A stretch of DNA of 64,000 nt. Origin: Aurantimonas sp. Leaf443. GTDB taxonomy: Bacteria > Pseudomonadota > Alphaproteobacteria > Rhizobiales > Rhizobiaceae. The stretch spans positions 312,513 to 376,512 of the forward strand of contig NZ_LMRD01000006.1 in the NCBI RefSeq assembly GCF_001425575.1. Direction: 5' to 3'. Shown one piece after another: positions 1 to 7,912 of this stretch. The first letter of the stretch is position 1. Each line of letters begins with the position of its first letter. The notes under the pieces were generated by a model that did not search any database, was not told where the DNA came from, and saw only the letters and a list, made by a program, of their open reading frames with translations. Made by a program: the position numbers and the translations under genes.

Positions 1-247
1 CGCGCGCGCGACGGTGGCGGGCTGCCTTCGCCTGTCTCGCCCCGTCGCCGGCACCATTCCGACCCGGCGTTGCCGCCGCGCGACAGGGAGACCGGCAATC
101 CGGAAATGATTCCGTTCTTCAAACGATTTTAATCCGGAACACCCCGTCCGGACGGCTGGACGGGATGATTTTGCCCGCGTCATACAAGATCCGTGACGGG
201 CGCCGCGCGGTGGCCCGCAGCTTTTTCGGACGCTTAGGAACGCATCA
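1..247. other. Leading non-coding stretch upstream of the aldolase gene
   Basis: I see no convincing gene here. It opens with an alternating CG run and becomes more AT-rich around 105-135, as expected of a promoter region, but I cannot point to a reliable -35/-10 pair. AGGAACGC just before 248 contains AGGA about 8 bases from the aldolase ATG and probably acts as its ribosome binding site. Confidence 0.4.
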
Positions 248-1162
248 ATGCTCAGAACGCAAAAAGTCCGCGAGATCCTTTCCTGGTACGAGGGCGAGAC
301 GCCGGGCCTGAAGTCGAACCTGTCGCGTCTCCTCATGCACGGGCGCCTCGCCGGCACCGGCCGCCTCGTGATCCTGCCCGTCGACCAGGGTTTCGAGCAC
401 GGTCCGGCCCGTTCCTTCGCGCCGAACCCGGTCGCCTACGACCCCCACTATCTCTACGAGCTCGCCATCGATTCCGGCGTCTCCGGCTATGCCGCCCCGC
501 TCGGCCTTCTGGAACAGGGCGCCGACACGTTCGCCGGCGAGGTGCCGCTGATCCTCAAGCTCAACAGCGGCAACTCGCTCGCCGAGGGCGCCGGCGACCA
601 GGCGCTGACGGGCACGGTCGAGGACGCGCTGCGCCTCGGTTGCGTGGGCGTCGGCTTCACCATCTATCCCGGTTCCGACAACGCCTATGCCATGCTCGAG
701 GAGCTGCGCGAGATCACGCTGAAGGCCAAGTCCCGCGGCCTGATGACCGTGGTCTGGTCCTATCCGCGCGGCGGCAAGGTGACGAAGGCCGGCGAGACCG
801 GCTTCGACATCATCGCCTATGCTGCCCACATGGCCGCGCTGATGGGCGCGACGATCATCAAGGTGAAGCTGCCGACCGACCATGTCGATCTCTCGGAGGC
901 CAAGCCCTATTACGAGAAGCACGCCATTTCCGCCAAGACCACGGCCGAGCGCGTGCAGCACATCATGCAGGCCTCCTTCGCCGGCAAGCGCATCGTCGTC
1001 TTCTCCGGCGGCGCCGCGAAGAATCGCGAGGAGCTGATGGCCGAGGTGCAGGGCATCCGCGACGGCGGCGGCAACGGTTCGATCATCGGCCGCAACTCCT
1101 TCCAGCGCACCAAGGAAGAGGCGCTGCAGCTCCTCGACGAGGTGATGACGGCCTACGCCTGA
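248..1162 (+). CDS. fbaB: Class I fructose-bisphosphate aldolase (DhnA/FbaB type)
   Basis: A 304-residue cytosolic TIM-barrel aldolase that cleaves fructose 1,6-bisphosphate to dihydroxyacetone phosphate and glyceraldehyde 3-phosphate through a Schiff-base lysine. The family signature VDQGFEHG is at about residues 45-52. A strand with two lysines (K205 and K207 in IIKVKLP) carries the expected Schiff-base position, and FSGGAAKNREEL near residue 253 looks like the phosphate-binding loop. Length fits the DhnA family. The ATG is preceded by AGGA. The gene stands alone, followed by a hairpin at 1172-1197. The family is archaeal/bacterial class IA, unrelated in sequence to animal class I aldolases. 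The fructose-bisphosphate specificity is inferred from the family. Confidence 0.9.
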   Translation: MLRTQKVREILSWYEGETPGLKSNLSRLLMHGRLAGTGRLVILPVDQGFEHGPARSFAPNPVAYDPHYLYELAIDSGVSGYAAPLGLLEQGADTFAGEVPLILKLNSGNSLAEGAGDQALTGTVEDALRLGCVGVGFTIYPGSDNAYAMLEELREITLKAKSRGLMTVVWSYPRGGKVTKAGETGFDIIAYAAHMAALMGATIIKVKLPTDHVDLSEAKPYYEKHAISAKTTAERVQHIMQASFAGKRIVVFSGGAAKNREELMAEVQGIRDGGGNGSIIGRNSFQRTKEEALQLLDEVMTAYA

Positions 1163-1171
1163 CGCGACGGC

Positions 1172-1197
1172 GCGGCGGGGAGGGCACTCCCCGCCGC
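1172..1197 (+). terminator. Hairpin terminator after the aldolase gene
   Basis: GCGGCGGGGA and TCCCCGCCGC form a perfect 10-bp stem around a 6-base loop, starting 9 bases after the stop codon. Only two T residues follow, so termination strength is uncertain. Confidence 0.55.
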
Positions 1198-1260
1198 CTT
1201 CGCGGGGCGTCGTCGGCGCGGGGCGATTTCCACGCGCCCCGCGACGCGCTATCCTCGCGC

Positions 1261-1767
1261 ATGGATCTGACGCCGGGCGATGGGACGGGACGGACGAAGC
1301 GGCGCCGCGGCGCGGCCCGAGGAGGGTTCGCCATCGCCGCGCTGGCGCTTCTCGCCGGCTTCGTCCTTGCGCCGGCGCGGGCCGCCGAACTCCTCGTCTT
1401 CGAGCAGAAGGGCTGTCCCTTCTGCGAGGCCTTCGACGCCGAGATCGCGCCCCATTACGGCGAGAGCGCCATCGGCCGCCTCGCCCCCTTGCGCCGCGTG
1501 AACATCCACGACGACCGGCGCGGCGGCATTCCCGGCCTCGCCCCCGCGGTCTTTACGCCGACCTTCGTCCTTCTGGGCGACGATGCGCGAGAGATCGGGC
1601 GCCTCGAAGGCTATCCCGGCGAGCGCTGGTTCTATCCCGAGATCGAGGCCGTCGCCGCGCGCCTTCCCGGTTTCGGGTCCGGGCAGGGCGCCCCTGTCCA
1701 GACGGAGGGCGAAGACCCGGCCGCCGGCCCGCCGCCGGTCCAGGCGACCCCGGTGCCGGTGCGCTGA
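1261..1767 (+). CDS. Exported thioredoxin-fold protein (SoxS-like)
   Basis: A 168-residue protein with a basic N-terminus, a hydrophobic segment at about 21-40 ending in an AxA-type cleavage site, and a thioredoxin-like domain with a CPFC redox pair at C52/C55. The exported domain is short and ends in a Pro-rich tail (about 140-168). It resembles the periplasmic thioredoxin SoxS-like family found beside sulfur-oxidation genes, but no sox genes are nearby. The likely role is thiol-disulfide exchange in the periplasm; the partner is unknown. The chosen ATG gives a complete signal peptide; upstream in-frame sequence lies inside the aldolase gene and is not plausible coding. It converges on the cytochrome gene across a hairpin at 1805-1828. 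Confidence 0.75.
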   Translation: MDLTPGDGTGRTKRRRGAARGGFAIAALALLAGFVLAPARAAELLVFEQKGCPFCEAFDAEIAPHYGESAIGRLAPLRRVNIHDDRRGGIPGLAPAVFTPTFVLLGDDAREIGRLEGYPGERWFYPEIEAVAARLPGFGSGQGAPVQTEGEDPAAGPPPVQATPVPVR

Positions 1768-1804
1768 GGCCGCGCCCGGCATGCGTCCGACAGCGCACCA
1801 AGGC

Positions 1805-1828
1805 GCCGGGCGCGGCGCGGCGCCCGGC
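1805..1828. terminator. Hairpin between convergent genes
   Basis: GCCGGGCGC and GCGCCCGGC form a 9-bp stem with a 6-base loop, midway between the 3' ends of the thioredoxin-like gene and the cytochrome c gene. It could stop transcription from both sides. Confidence 0.5.
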
Positions 1829-1855
1829 TCGTTCCGATCCGAGCGTCGGGGCGGT

Positions 1856-2299
1856 CTACTGGCCGTCGACGGCCTTCAGCGCGGCAGCCGGATCCTGCGC
1901 GGCGCCCGCCTCGTCGAACGTGGCGAGATAGGCGATCACGTTGGTGATCTCCTCGGGCTTCTTGAGGCCCGGAAAGGCCATCTTGGTCGTCTTCACCACG
2001 GCCTTGGGGTTGGCGAGCCAGGCACTCATCAGTTCGGTGTTCCAGGCCGGCTTGTCCGCCGCCCATTCCTTGAAGCCGGCGGAGAACGAATAGCCTTCCA
2101 CCGCGCCCGGCTTCTCGCCCATGATGCCGTTCAGTTCCGGCCCGATCTTGTTGGCCGCGCCGGCTCCCACCGCATGGCAGGCTTGGCACTTCTTGAAGAC
2201 GGTCTTGCCCGCTTCCGGGTCGCCCGCGCCTTGCGCCAAGGCGCCCGTGGTCGAAAGGCCCGCCAGCACGGCGGCGACGGCCAGAATCGATCTCTGCAT
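1856..2299 (-). CDS. Periplasmic cytochrome c (class I, c2-like)
   Basis: A 147-residue monohaem cytochrome. A Sec signal peptide spans about 1-22 (ending ALAQ). The haem attachment motif CQACH is at C38-H42 and the probable axial methionine is M107 in TKMAFPG. The order haem motif, GPxLNGIMG loop, Met ligand is that of class I cytochrome c2/c550, which carry electrons between bc1-type complexes and terminal oxidases. The ATG at 2299 is preceded by GAGGAGG, an excellent ribosome binding site. No oxidase or dehydrogenase gene adjoins it, so its partner cannot be named. A 9-bp inverted repeat lies 46 bases upstream of the start. Confidence 0.88.
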   Translation of the reverse strand: MQRSILAVAAVLAGLSTTGALAQGAGDPEAGKTVFKKCQACHAVGAGAANKIGPELNGIMGEKPGAVEGYSFSAGFKEWAADKPAWNTELMSAWLANPKAVVKTTKMAFPGLKKPEEITNVIAYLATFDEAGAAQDPAAALKAVDGQ

Positions 2300-2344
2300 A
2301 AGTCCTCCTCGAATCCTCGGCGCCCAGCCAAGGCGATCATATGT

Positions 2345-2372
2345 AGAGCGATTCCAGTTTCGCAATCGCTCT
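2345..2372. repeat. Inverted repeat upstream of the cytochrome c gene
   Basis: AGAGCGATT and AATCGCTCT are perfect 9-bp arms separated by 10 bases. The element lies between the divergent cytochrome c and omp genes, nearer the cytochrome start. It could be an operator or a copy of a dispersed intergenic palindrome. The rest of the 420-base gap (2300-2719) shows no gene I can support. Confidence 0.5.
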
Positions 2373-2719
2373 GGCCCAAAGGACGATGGTCGCGCCGGGT
2401 GCCGCGAACGCTCCCTTGCGCGAGGGGCCCGATGGCCCTGTGAAATGACGCCATCGTGATGAAGGCGAGAGCCGGGACGGTCGGGGGCGTCGAAGTAGAG
2501 CGGAATCCCCGGGGCACAGCGGTGAAGCTCAATATTGTGCATCGCGGTCGCCCCGGAGCGCTGAACTTGGCGCGTGTCTTTGGTGTCACAGGGGCGGCGG
2601 CGTCGCGTCTGGGCGGCTTGCCGAGAGAGACTTGCTCTCTTCTTCTGGGGGAACACGCAAGTCCCGTGGCCGATCGGCTCGCGGGACATCCGAACAGACG
2701 CCTTCGAAGGGATCATCCC

Positions 2720-3622
2720 ATGAGCCGCATCGCCCTCCTTCTCGCCGCCCTCGCCGGTGGCACGCTCGCGGCTCCGGCGTTCGCCGCCGACGTCGTCTAC
2801 GAGGCCGCGCCGGCGCCCGCCCCGATGGCGATGGTGGACGAGCCCGCGCCGACCGGCTGGAGCGGCTTCTATCTCGGCGTCCAGGGCGGCGGCGCCTTCA
2901 ACCCCGACAGCCCCGAGGATCTCACGCTCGGCTCCAGCTTCGGCAATTCGACCACCGTGCCGGGCCTGACCGCCGGCCAGAATTCCGGCTTCCCCGCGAA
3001 CACGCTGGGCGCGGCCTTCGGCGACAACTTCGAATCCGACTTCGAGTCGAGCTTCCTGGGCGGCGTCCATGCCGGCTACGACTACCAGATGGGCAATCTC
3101 GTCCTCGGCGTCCTCGCCGACATCAACGCGCTCGACGTCAAGCAGAGCTTCTCCGCCGATTCCAACACGCCCGCCTTCTACCGCACCGAGCGCAGCCTCG
3201 ACTATCTGGCCACGGGCCGCGTGCGCGTCGGCTACACGGTGACGCCGATGGCGCTCGCCTATGTCACGGGCGGCGTCGCCTATGGCGAGATCGACTACGG
3301 GTTCAGCACCGATTCCCCGGCCGTCTCGGGCAACGCACGCTCGAACGCCGCGGCGCGCGCGGCGCGCGTCAACGAGGACGAGGACGAGTTCGGCTACACG
3401 ATCGGCGGCGGCATGGAGGTGAAGCTCACCCAGAACGTCTCCTTCGGCGCCGAATATCTCTACACCAATCTCGGCAGCGGCGATTCCTCCACGACGCTCG
3501 ACGGCGGCCCGTTCGACGGCAACAACACGACCTTCGTCAGCGGCCAGTCCACCACGTTCAAGTCGGACAGCGACTTCGACTTCCACACCGTGACGGCCAA
3601 GCTCACCTACCGCTTCAACTGA
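2720..3622 (+). CDS. Omp25/31-family outer membrane beta-barrel protein
   Basis: A 300-residue outer-membrane protein of the OmpA-like 8-strand barrel family typical of Rhizobiales (Omp25/Omp31). A signal peptide (about 1-22, ending AFA) is followed by a Pro/Ala-rich linker and the characteristic WSGFYLGVQGGGAF first strand. Aromatic-rich alternating strands follow, including YDYQMGNLVLG, GRVRVGYTV and EYLYTNLGSG, and the C-terminal strand is HTVTAKLTYRF. The protein ends in Asn after the terminal Phe. It has a tandem paralogue at 4039-4827. It probably contributes to envelope integrity and surface structure; pore activity is not implied. The ATG at 2720 is chosen because it begins a complete signal peptide; AAGGGA lies just upstream. 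Confidence 0.88.
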   Translation: MSRIALLLAALAGGTLAAPAFAADVVYEAAPAPAPMAMVDEPAPTGWSGFYLGVQGGGAFNPDSPEDLTLGSSFGNSTTVPGLTAGQNSGFPANTLGAAFGDNFESDFESSFLGGVHAGYDYQMGNLVLGVLADINALDVKQSFSADSNTPAFYRTERSLDYLATGRVRVGYTVTPMALAYVTGGVAYGEIDYGFSTDSPAVSGNARSNAAARAARVNEDEDEFGYTIGGGMEVKLTQNVSFGAEYLYTNLGSGDSSTTLDGGPFDGNNTTFVSGQSTTFKSDSDFDFHTVTAKLTYRFN

Positions 3623-3658
3623 TCGCCCCGATCGGTCCAGGCTTTCGACGAGACACGA

Positions 3659-3691
3659 AACCCGCCGGCATGCGCCGGCGGGTTTTCTTTT
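3659..3691 (+). terminator. Rho-independent terminator after the first omp gene
   Basis: AACCCGCCGGC and GCCGGCGGGTT form an 11-bp stem around ATGC, followed by a T-rich run ending near 3691. This is a textbook intrinsic terminator 36 bases after the stop. The remainder of the 416-base gap to the next omp gene (3692-4038) is comparatively AT-rich around 3730-3840 and probably holds the second omp promoter; I see no gene in it. Confidence 0.9.
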
Positions 3692-4038
3692 GCCCGGGGC
3701 TTGCCGGGCCGTCGGTTCCGCCTATGGGAATGAATTCCGACACGCTTTCGCCGCATTGCTTAAGCGGCTGATCGCATGGGGCTAATCCGCGTAAACCATC
3801 AATCTTAATCGGCAATCAACGATCTGGGCTTAGACATTCTTCACGACGTCGAGTGCGCGCGATGGGCCCCGTTGCTCAACGGCCACAAGACGAAGGAGAA
3901 CAGTTTCCTGCCATTTTCTCGGCCAGGGAGCGATCCATAACCACCGGCATCCCGCAAGGACGCGGATCCGGTTTCCGGCAACGGTTCAGGACCCTCGTCC
4001 GGAAAGCGTCGCATCAGCGACAGAATGGAGCCTGCATC

Positions 4039-4827
4039 ATGAAACGCCTCGCCCTGCTTCTTGCCTCGGCGGCTTTCGTCACCCCCGCGCTGGCCGCGGA
4101 CGTCATCTACGACACGCCCGTCGCCCCCGCCGCTCCCATGGAGATCGCGCCGGTGACCGAGACGAACACCTGGACCGGCCTCTACATCGGTGGCCAGGCG
4201 GGCGTCGCCTTCGGCCAGGACAGCAACGACATCCGCTTCGACCCGGAGAACAACGGCGCCTTCGGCGAGACGATCTTCGAGAACGACGACACCAATGCCG
4301 GCTTCGTCGGCGGCGGCCACATCGGCTACGACTACCAGTTCGGCAACAACCTCGTCGTCGGCGCCGTGGCCGACCTCAACTATATCGACGCCGAGACCAG
4401 CCGCAGCTACTCGATCGACGGCAACCGCTTCGGCGTCTCCGAGGATCTCGACTATTTCGGCACCGTGCGCGGCCGCCTCGGCTACGCGATGGACAGCATC
4501 CTGGTCTACGGTTCGGGCGGTCTGGCCTATTCCGGCTACAACCGCGACAACTCCTTCCCGTCGGTCCCGACCAACTCGCTGGCCGGCTACACGTTCAAGG
4601 AAGACGGCGACGACGTCGACGTCGGCTACTCGGTCGGCGGCGGCATCGACGTGATGGCCACGCGCAACATCTCGTTCGGCGTGGAATATCTGTACACGAA
4701 CCTCGGCAAGAACGACTATTCGGTCGAGGCGACCAACGGTTCGAACACGATCGACCTGACCTCGACCTCGAAGGACGATCTGGACTTCCACACGATCTTC
4801 GCCAAGGCCTCCTACCGCTTCAACTGA
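4039..4827 (+). CDS. Omp25/31-family outer membrane beta-barrel protein (tandem paralogue)
   Basis: A 262-residue paralogue of the preceding gene. A signal peptide (about 1-20, ending ALA) is followed by DVIYDTPVAP, matching DVVYEAAPAP of its neighbour, then WTGLYIGGQAG, YDYQFGNNLVVG, GRLGYAMDSILVYG, EYLYTNLGKN and the last strand HTIFAKASYRF plus Asn. It is shorter in the loops than its neighbour. Each copy has its own terminator, so they are probably separately transcribed duplicates. The ATG at 4039 gives a complete signal peptide, with an upstream AATGGAGCC as a weak ribosome binding site. The same caution on pore function applies. Confidence 0.88.
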   Translation: MKRLALLLASAAFVTPALAADVIYDTPVAPAAPMEIAPVTETNTWTGLYIGGQAGVAFGQDSNDIRFDPENNGAFGETIFENDDTNAGFVGGGHIGYDYQFGNNLVVGAVADLNYIDAETSRSYSIDGNRFGVSEDLDYFGTVRGRLGYAMDSILVYGSGGLAYSGYNRDNSFPSVPTNSLAGYTFKEDGDDVDVGYSVGGGIDVMATRNISFGVEYLYTNLGKNDYSVEATNGSNTIDLTSTSKDDLDFHTIFAKASYRFN

Positions 4828-4886
4828 GCGGCGCCAGCCGCCGCCTGCCGGCCTGGCGGCCGGCAGGGTCGCGTTCCCCATGACGA

Positions 4887-4920
4887 AAGGCCCGGCGGAG
4901 CGATCCGCCGGGCCTTCTTT
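4887..4920. terminator. Bidirectional intrinsic terminator
   Basis: AAGGCCCGGCGGA and TCCGCCGGGCCTT form a 13-bp stem around GCGA, with T residues on the plus-strand side and A residues on the other. It sits between the convergent omp and sugar-kinase genes and should work for both. Confidence 0.9.
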
Positions 4921-4941
4921 CCGTTCGTCTTGCGCCGAGGC

Positions 4942-5850
4942 TCAGGCGAGCGGCGGCAGGCCGAGATCGGCGCGGCGCGGCAGGTCGGCGCCGCGGCGCG
5001 AGCAGGTGACTGCGGCCGCGTTCGCGGCGAAATCCAGCACGTCGTCGATCAGGGCCTTGGGCGCGCGCAGGAGCGCCGAGCGCGAGAGGGCCGAGCGTTC
5101 CTTCAGGCCCGCCAGGAGCGCCGCCTGGAACGTGTCGCCGGCGCCCACCGTGTCGGCGACGACGATCCGCCGTCCGCCGATCGACGTCTCCAGCCCGCTG
5201 CCGCTGAGCGCCACCGCGCCGATCCAGTCGGCGAGGACCGCTTCCGGCGCGCGGCCGGGATAGAGTTGCTCCAGATCCTCGTCGCTCGCCTTCACGAGCG
5301 CCGCGTGCGGCACGATCTCGGCGACCTTCGCGCGCCAGATGTCGAGATCCGGCTCGATCGAGGCGCGCACGTTCGGATCGTAGGAGACGAAGCGGCGGTC
5401 GTTTTCCTGGCGCAGGAGGGCGACGAGCGCGCCGGCGGTCGGCTCGGTCACGGTGGAATAGGAGGCGAGATGGATCGCCTCGAGTTCGGCCGGCATCGGG
5501 TTCGGCACGTCGGACACTTCGATCGAACGGTCGGCCGTGCCGTCGATGTAGAAGACGTAGGCCGCCGAGCCGTCCGGTTTCAGCGAGACCATGGCGAGCG
5601 TCGTGTTGCGGTCCGTCGGCACGAGGAGCCGCTGGTCGATCGCCTCGCGCTCCATGAAGGCGCGGATGCGCTGGCCGAACAGGTCGCTCGAGATCTTGGT
5701 GAAATAGGCCGCGTGGTGCCCGAGGCGCGCGAGGCCCAGCGCCACGTTCAGCGGCGAGCCGCCGATGCGCCCGTTCAGGGCGATGCGCGAGACGTCGTCG
5801 TCGCCCTGCGCAAAAAGATCGAACAGCGCGTCGCCGCAGCTCAGGAACAT
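4942..5850 (-). CDS. PfkB-family carbohydrate kinase (fructokinase-like)
   Basis: A 302-residue ribokinase-fold kinase that transfers phosphate from ATP to a sugar. It shows the N-terminal GRIGGSPLNVA motif (residues 28-38) of the PfkB family and the C-terminal DTVGAGDTF signature at 233-241, with D239 as the predicted catalytic base and the GAG as anion hole. It most resembles fructokinases (ScrK/FrcK-type), but the sugar cannot be read from sequence alone. The ATG at 5850 has GGAGG about 8 bases upstream. An unrelated DUF3750 gene lies 97 bases upstream on the same strand. No sugar transporter or regulator is nearby. Confidence 0.85.
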   Translation of the reverse strand: MFLSCGDALFDLFAQGDDDVSRIALNGRIGGSPLNVALGLARLGHHAAYFTKISSDLFGQRIRAFMEREAIDQRLLVPTDRNTTLAMVSLKPDGSAAYVFYIDGTADRSIEVSDVPNPMPAELEAIHLASYSTVTEPTAGALVALLRQENDRRFVSYDPNVRASIEPDLDIWRAKVAEIVPHAALVKASDEDLEQLYPGRAPEAVLADWIGAVALSGSGLETSIGGRRIVVADTVGAGDTFQAALLAGLKERSALSRSALLRAPKALIDDVLDFAANAAAVTCSRRGADLPRRADLGLPPLA

Positions 5851-5947
5851 GAACGCCGCCTCCAGGGTCTGACCATCGCGAGAAGATGGCAAGGGTCGCG
5901 CTAGCAGGAAAGCGCGGCGCGAGAAAGCGCCGAGCGCGGGCGGCGCG

Positions 5948-6694
5948 TCAGTCCGGCAGAAGTCCGAAGCGCCCGAAGGCCGGAATCTTGACCGCGAGCC
6001 GCAGCGGATCGATTCCGGCGACGAGGCCGAGGAAGTTGACCTCCAGCCCCGACGTGCGGCCGGCGACGATGCCGGCATAGCCGGCGAGCGAGAGGCGCAG
6101 GTCCCCGAGCGCGGGTTCGAACGAGACGAAGCCGCCGTCCGAAGGATAGTCGCGCCCGACCGCCGCCGAAGGGAGGGTGGCCTGCAGCGCCGGCACGTGG
6201 CGCATGACATGGGCGACGAACGTGTTGGAGTTCGGGCCGGGAAAGATGCGGTAGCCGCCGGGACGGGCGAAGGGATAGTCGGCGATGGCCGCCCGCACCG
6301 TCGGGATCAGCGCTTCGGCTTCGGGGCCGGTGCGCGCCACCACGATATGGGGCGGGTTCGAGTACCAGCGCCCGTCCGCCGGATAGCCGTCGCGGCGGAT
6401 CGGACTGCCCCAGCCCACCTTGTCCCAGCGCTCGTAGCGCCCGGCGCCCTTCTCCTTCACCACGATCCAGGAATGTTCGGAGAGCGAACCCTTCAGCCCG
6501 CCCGTGCGCGCGGCGAGGACATAGACCGCCGCCGCCTCGCTCTCGCCGGCGGCGGGCAGGAGCTCCGCCGAGGTCCAGTTCGCGTCGCGCCAGGAGGACG
6601 GGTGCTCCCCGAGCTTCCAGAGCAGCGCGGCCAGCGCGGCGGGCAGGACATAGACGACGAGGAGGACGAGAAGGACGATCTTGAAGATGCGCAT
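5948..6694 (-). CDS. DUF3750 domain protein with N-terminal membrane anchor
   Basis: A 248-residue protein of unknown function. An N-terminal hydrophobic segment (about 3-25, LLVLLVVYVLPAAL) is a membrane anchor or uncleaved signal. The rest matches the proteobacterial DUF3750 family in its pattern: HSWIVVKEKGAG near residue 73, WGSPIRRDGYPADGRWY, and PNSNTFVAHVMRHVP in the middle. The Asn-Ser-Asn-Thr-Phe stretch followed by His is reminiscent of papain-like/NlpC folds, but I cannot assign catalysis. It is divergent from the asparaginase gene across about 205 bases and possibly transcribed with the downstream kinase. Confidence 0.75.
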   Translation of the reverse strand: MRIFKIVLLVLLVVYVLPAALAALLWKLGEHPSSWRDANWTSAELLPAAGESEAAAVYVLAARTGGLKGSLSEHSWIVVKEKGAGRYERWDKVGWGSPIRRDGYPADGRWYSNPPHIVVARTGPEAEALIPTVRAAIADYPFARPGGYRIFPGPNSNTFVAHVMRHVPALQATLPSAAVGRDYPSDGGFVSFEPALGDLRLSLAGYAGIVAGRTSGLEVNFLGLVAGIDPLRLAVKIPAFGRFGLLPD

Positions 6695-6899
6695 GATCCA
6701 CGAGGCGGAGGACGGTCGGACCTTTCGAACATGACCATCGCCGCCGCGCTTGGGAATGCTGCGTCGCGTCACAATGACGGCATGGCGGGCGCCCCGGCGG
6801 GTCGGCTCGGGGGCGACGCTTGGCAAGCGCGCCTGCGCCGGGCATGACGTCGCGGCGCCGCGCGAGCGGAGCGCGAGAGTGCTGGAGGAGGCGGCAGGC

Positions 6900-7907
6900 A
6901 TGGACAATCCGGTTCTCGTCGAGGTGACCCGCGGCGGGATCGTCGAAAGCGCCCATCGCGGCGCGGTCTCGGCGATCGACGCGGCCGGCCGGGCGATCCT
7001 CTCGATCGGCGACACGGCAAGGCCTGTCTTTCCGCGCTCGGCGGTGAAGGTGCTGCAGGCCCTGCCGCTGATCGAGACGGGAGCGGCGGATGCTTTCGGC
7101 TTCGGTCCGCGCGAACTCTCGCTCGCCTGCGCCTCCCATTCGGGCGAGCCCGGCCATGTGGCGCTGGCCGCCGACATGCTGGCGCGCGCCGGTCTGAACG
7201 AGGGCGCGCTCGAATGCGGCTGCCACTGGCCGTTCGATCTGCCGGTCGCGCTCGATCTCGCCCGCGCCGAAAGGCGCCCGGGGCCGCTGCACAACAACTG
7301 CTCGGGCAAGCATGCGGGCTTCCTCGCCACGGCCGTCCATGCCGGCGAGACGGTCTCGGGCTACGTGGCGGCCGACCATCCCGTGCAGCGCCGGGCCCGC
7401 GCGGCGATGGAGGCGGTGACGGGCTGCGATCTCGGCGCGGACGCCTGCGGCACCGACGGCTGCTCGATCCCGACCTATGCCGCGCCGCTCGAGGGTTTCG
7501 CGCGCGCCTTTTCGCGGCTCGTCTCGTCCGGTTCCGCCCTGCCGGCGGATCGCCGCGCGGCCGGGCGCCGGCTGATCGAGGCCTGCATGGCGCATCCGTG
7601 GGAGATGTCGGGCACCGGCCGCGCCTGCGAGCGGCTGATGGCGGCGGCGCCGGGCCGCGTCTTCGCCAAGACCGGGGCCGAAGGCGTCTTCTGCGGCGCG
7701 CTGCCCGATCTCGGGATCGGTTTCGCGCTGAAGATCGACGACGGGGCGACGCGGGCCTCCGAAGCGCTCGTCGCCGCCGTCATCGCGCAGCTCCTGCGCC
7801 GCGAGGACGCAAGTCTGGCCGAGCGGTTCGACGAGCTATCCCGCACCACGCTTCGCAATTGGGAGAAGGTCCCGGTCGGCGAGGTGCGGGCGCGCGCGCT
7901 GCTTTGA
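6900..7907 (+). CDS. ansA: Rhizobial-type (class 3) L-asparaginase
   Basis: A 335-residue asparaginase of the family first known from Rhizobium etli, unrelated to E. coli AnsA/AnsB. It hydrolyses L-asparagine to aspartate and ammonia. Residues corresponding to the active site of the R. etli ReAV enzyme are all present, shifted by one: the Ser-x-x-Lys pair S47/K50, S79 in CASHSGEPGH, and the zinc ligands C134, K137 (HNNCSGKHAGF) and C188 (ACGTDGCSIP). The ATG at 6900 follows TGGAGGAGGCGGCAGGC, a good ribosome binding site. It stands alone, ending 5 bases from the convergent NYN gene. The symbol follows rhizobial usage. Confidence 0.9.
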   Translation: MDNPVLVEVTRGGIVESAHRGAVSAIDAAGRAILSIGDTARPVFPRSAVKVLQALPLIETGAADAFGFGPRELSLACASHSGEPGHVALAADMLARAGLNEGALECGCHWPFDLPVALDLARAERRPGPLHNNCSGKHAGFLATAVHAGETVSGYVAADHPVQRRARAAMEAVTGCDLGADACGTDGCSIPTYAAPLEGFARAFSRLVSSGSALPADRRAAGRRLIEACMAHPWEMSGTGRACERLMAAAPGRVFAKTGAEGVFCGALPDLGIGFALKIDDGATRASEALVAAVIAQLLRREDASLAERFDELSRTTLRNWEKVPVGEVRARALL

Positions 7908-7912
7908 GGCGC

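Noticed and set aside
1-12. CG dinucleotide run at the window start
   Set aside because: Too short to call a repeat element or a Z-DNA-forming feature with meaning.
130-240. A GGAAC sequence suggesting a general-stress (EcfG) promoter before the aldolase
   Set aside because: No CGTT at the required 16-18 base spacing. Other GGAAC occurrences upstream of genes (near 23010 and 24560) failed the same test.
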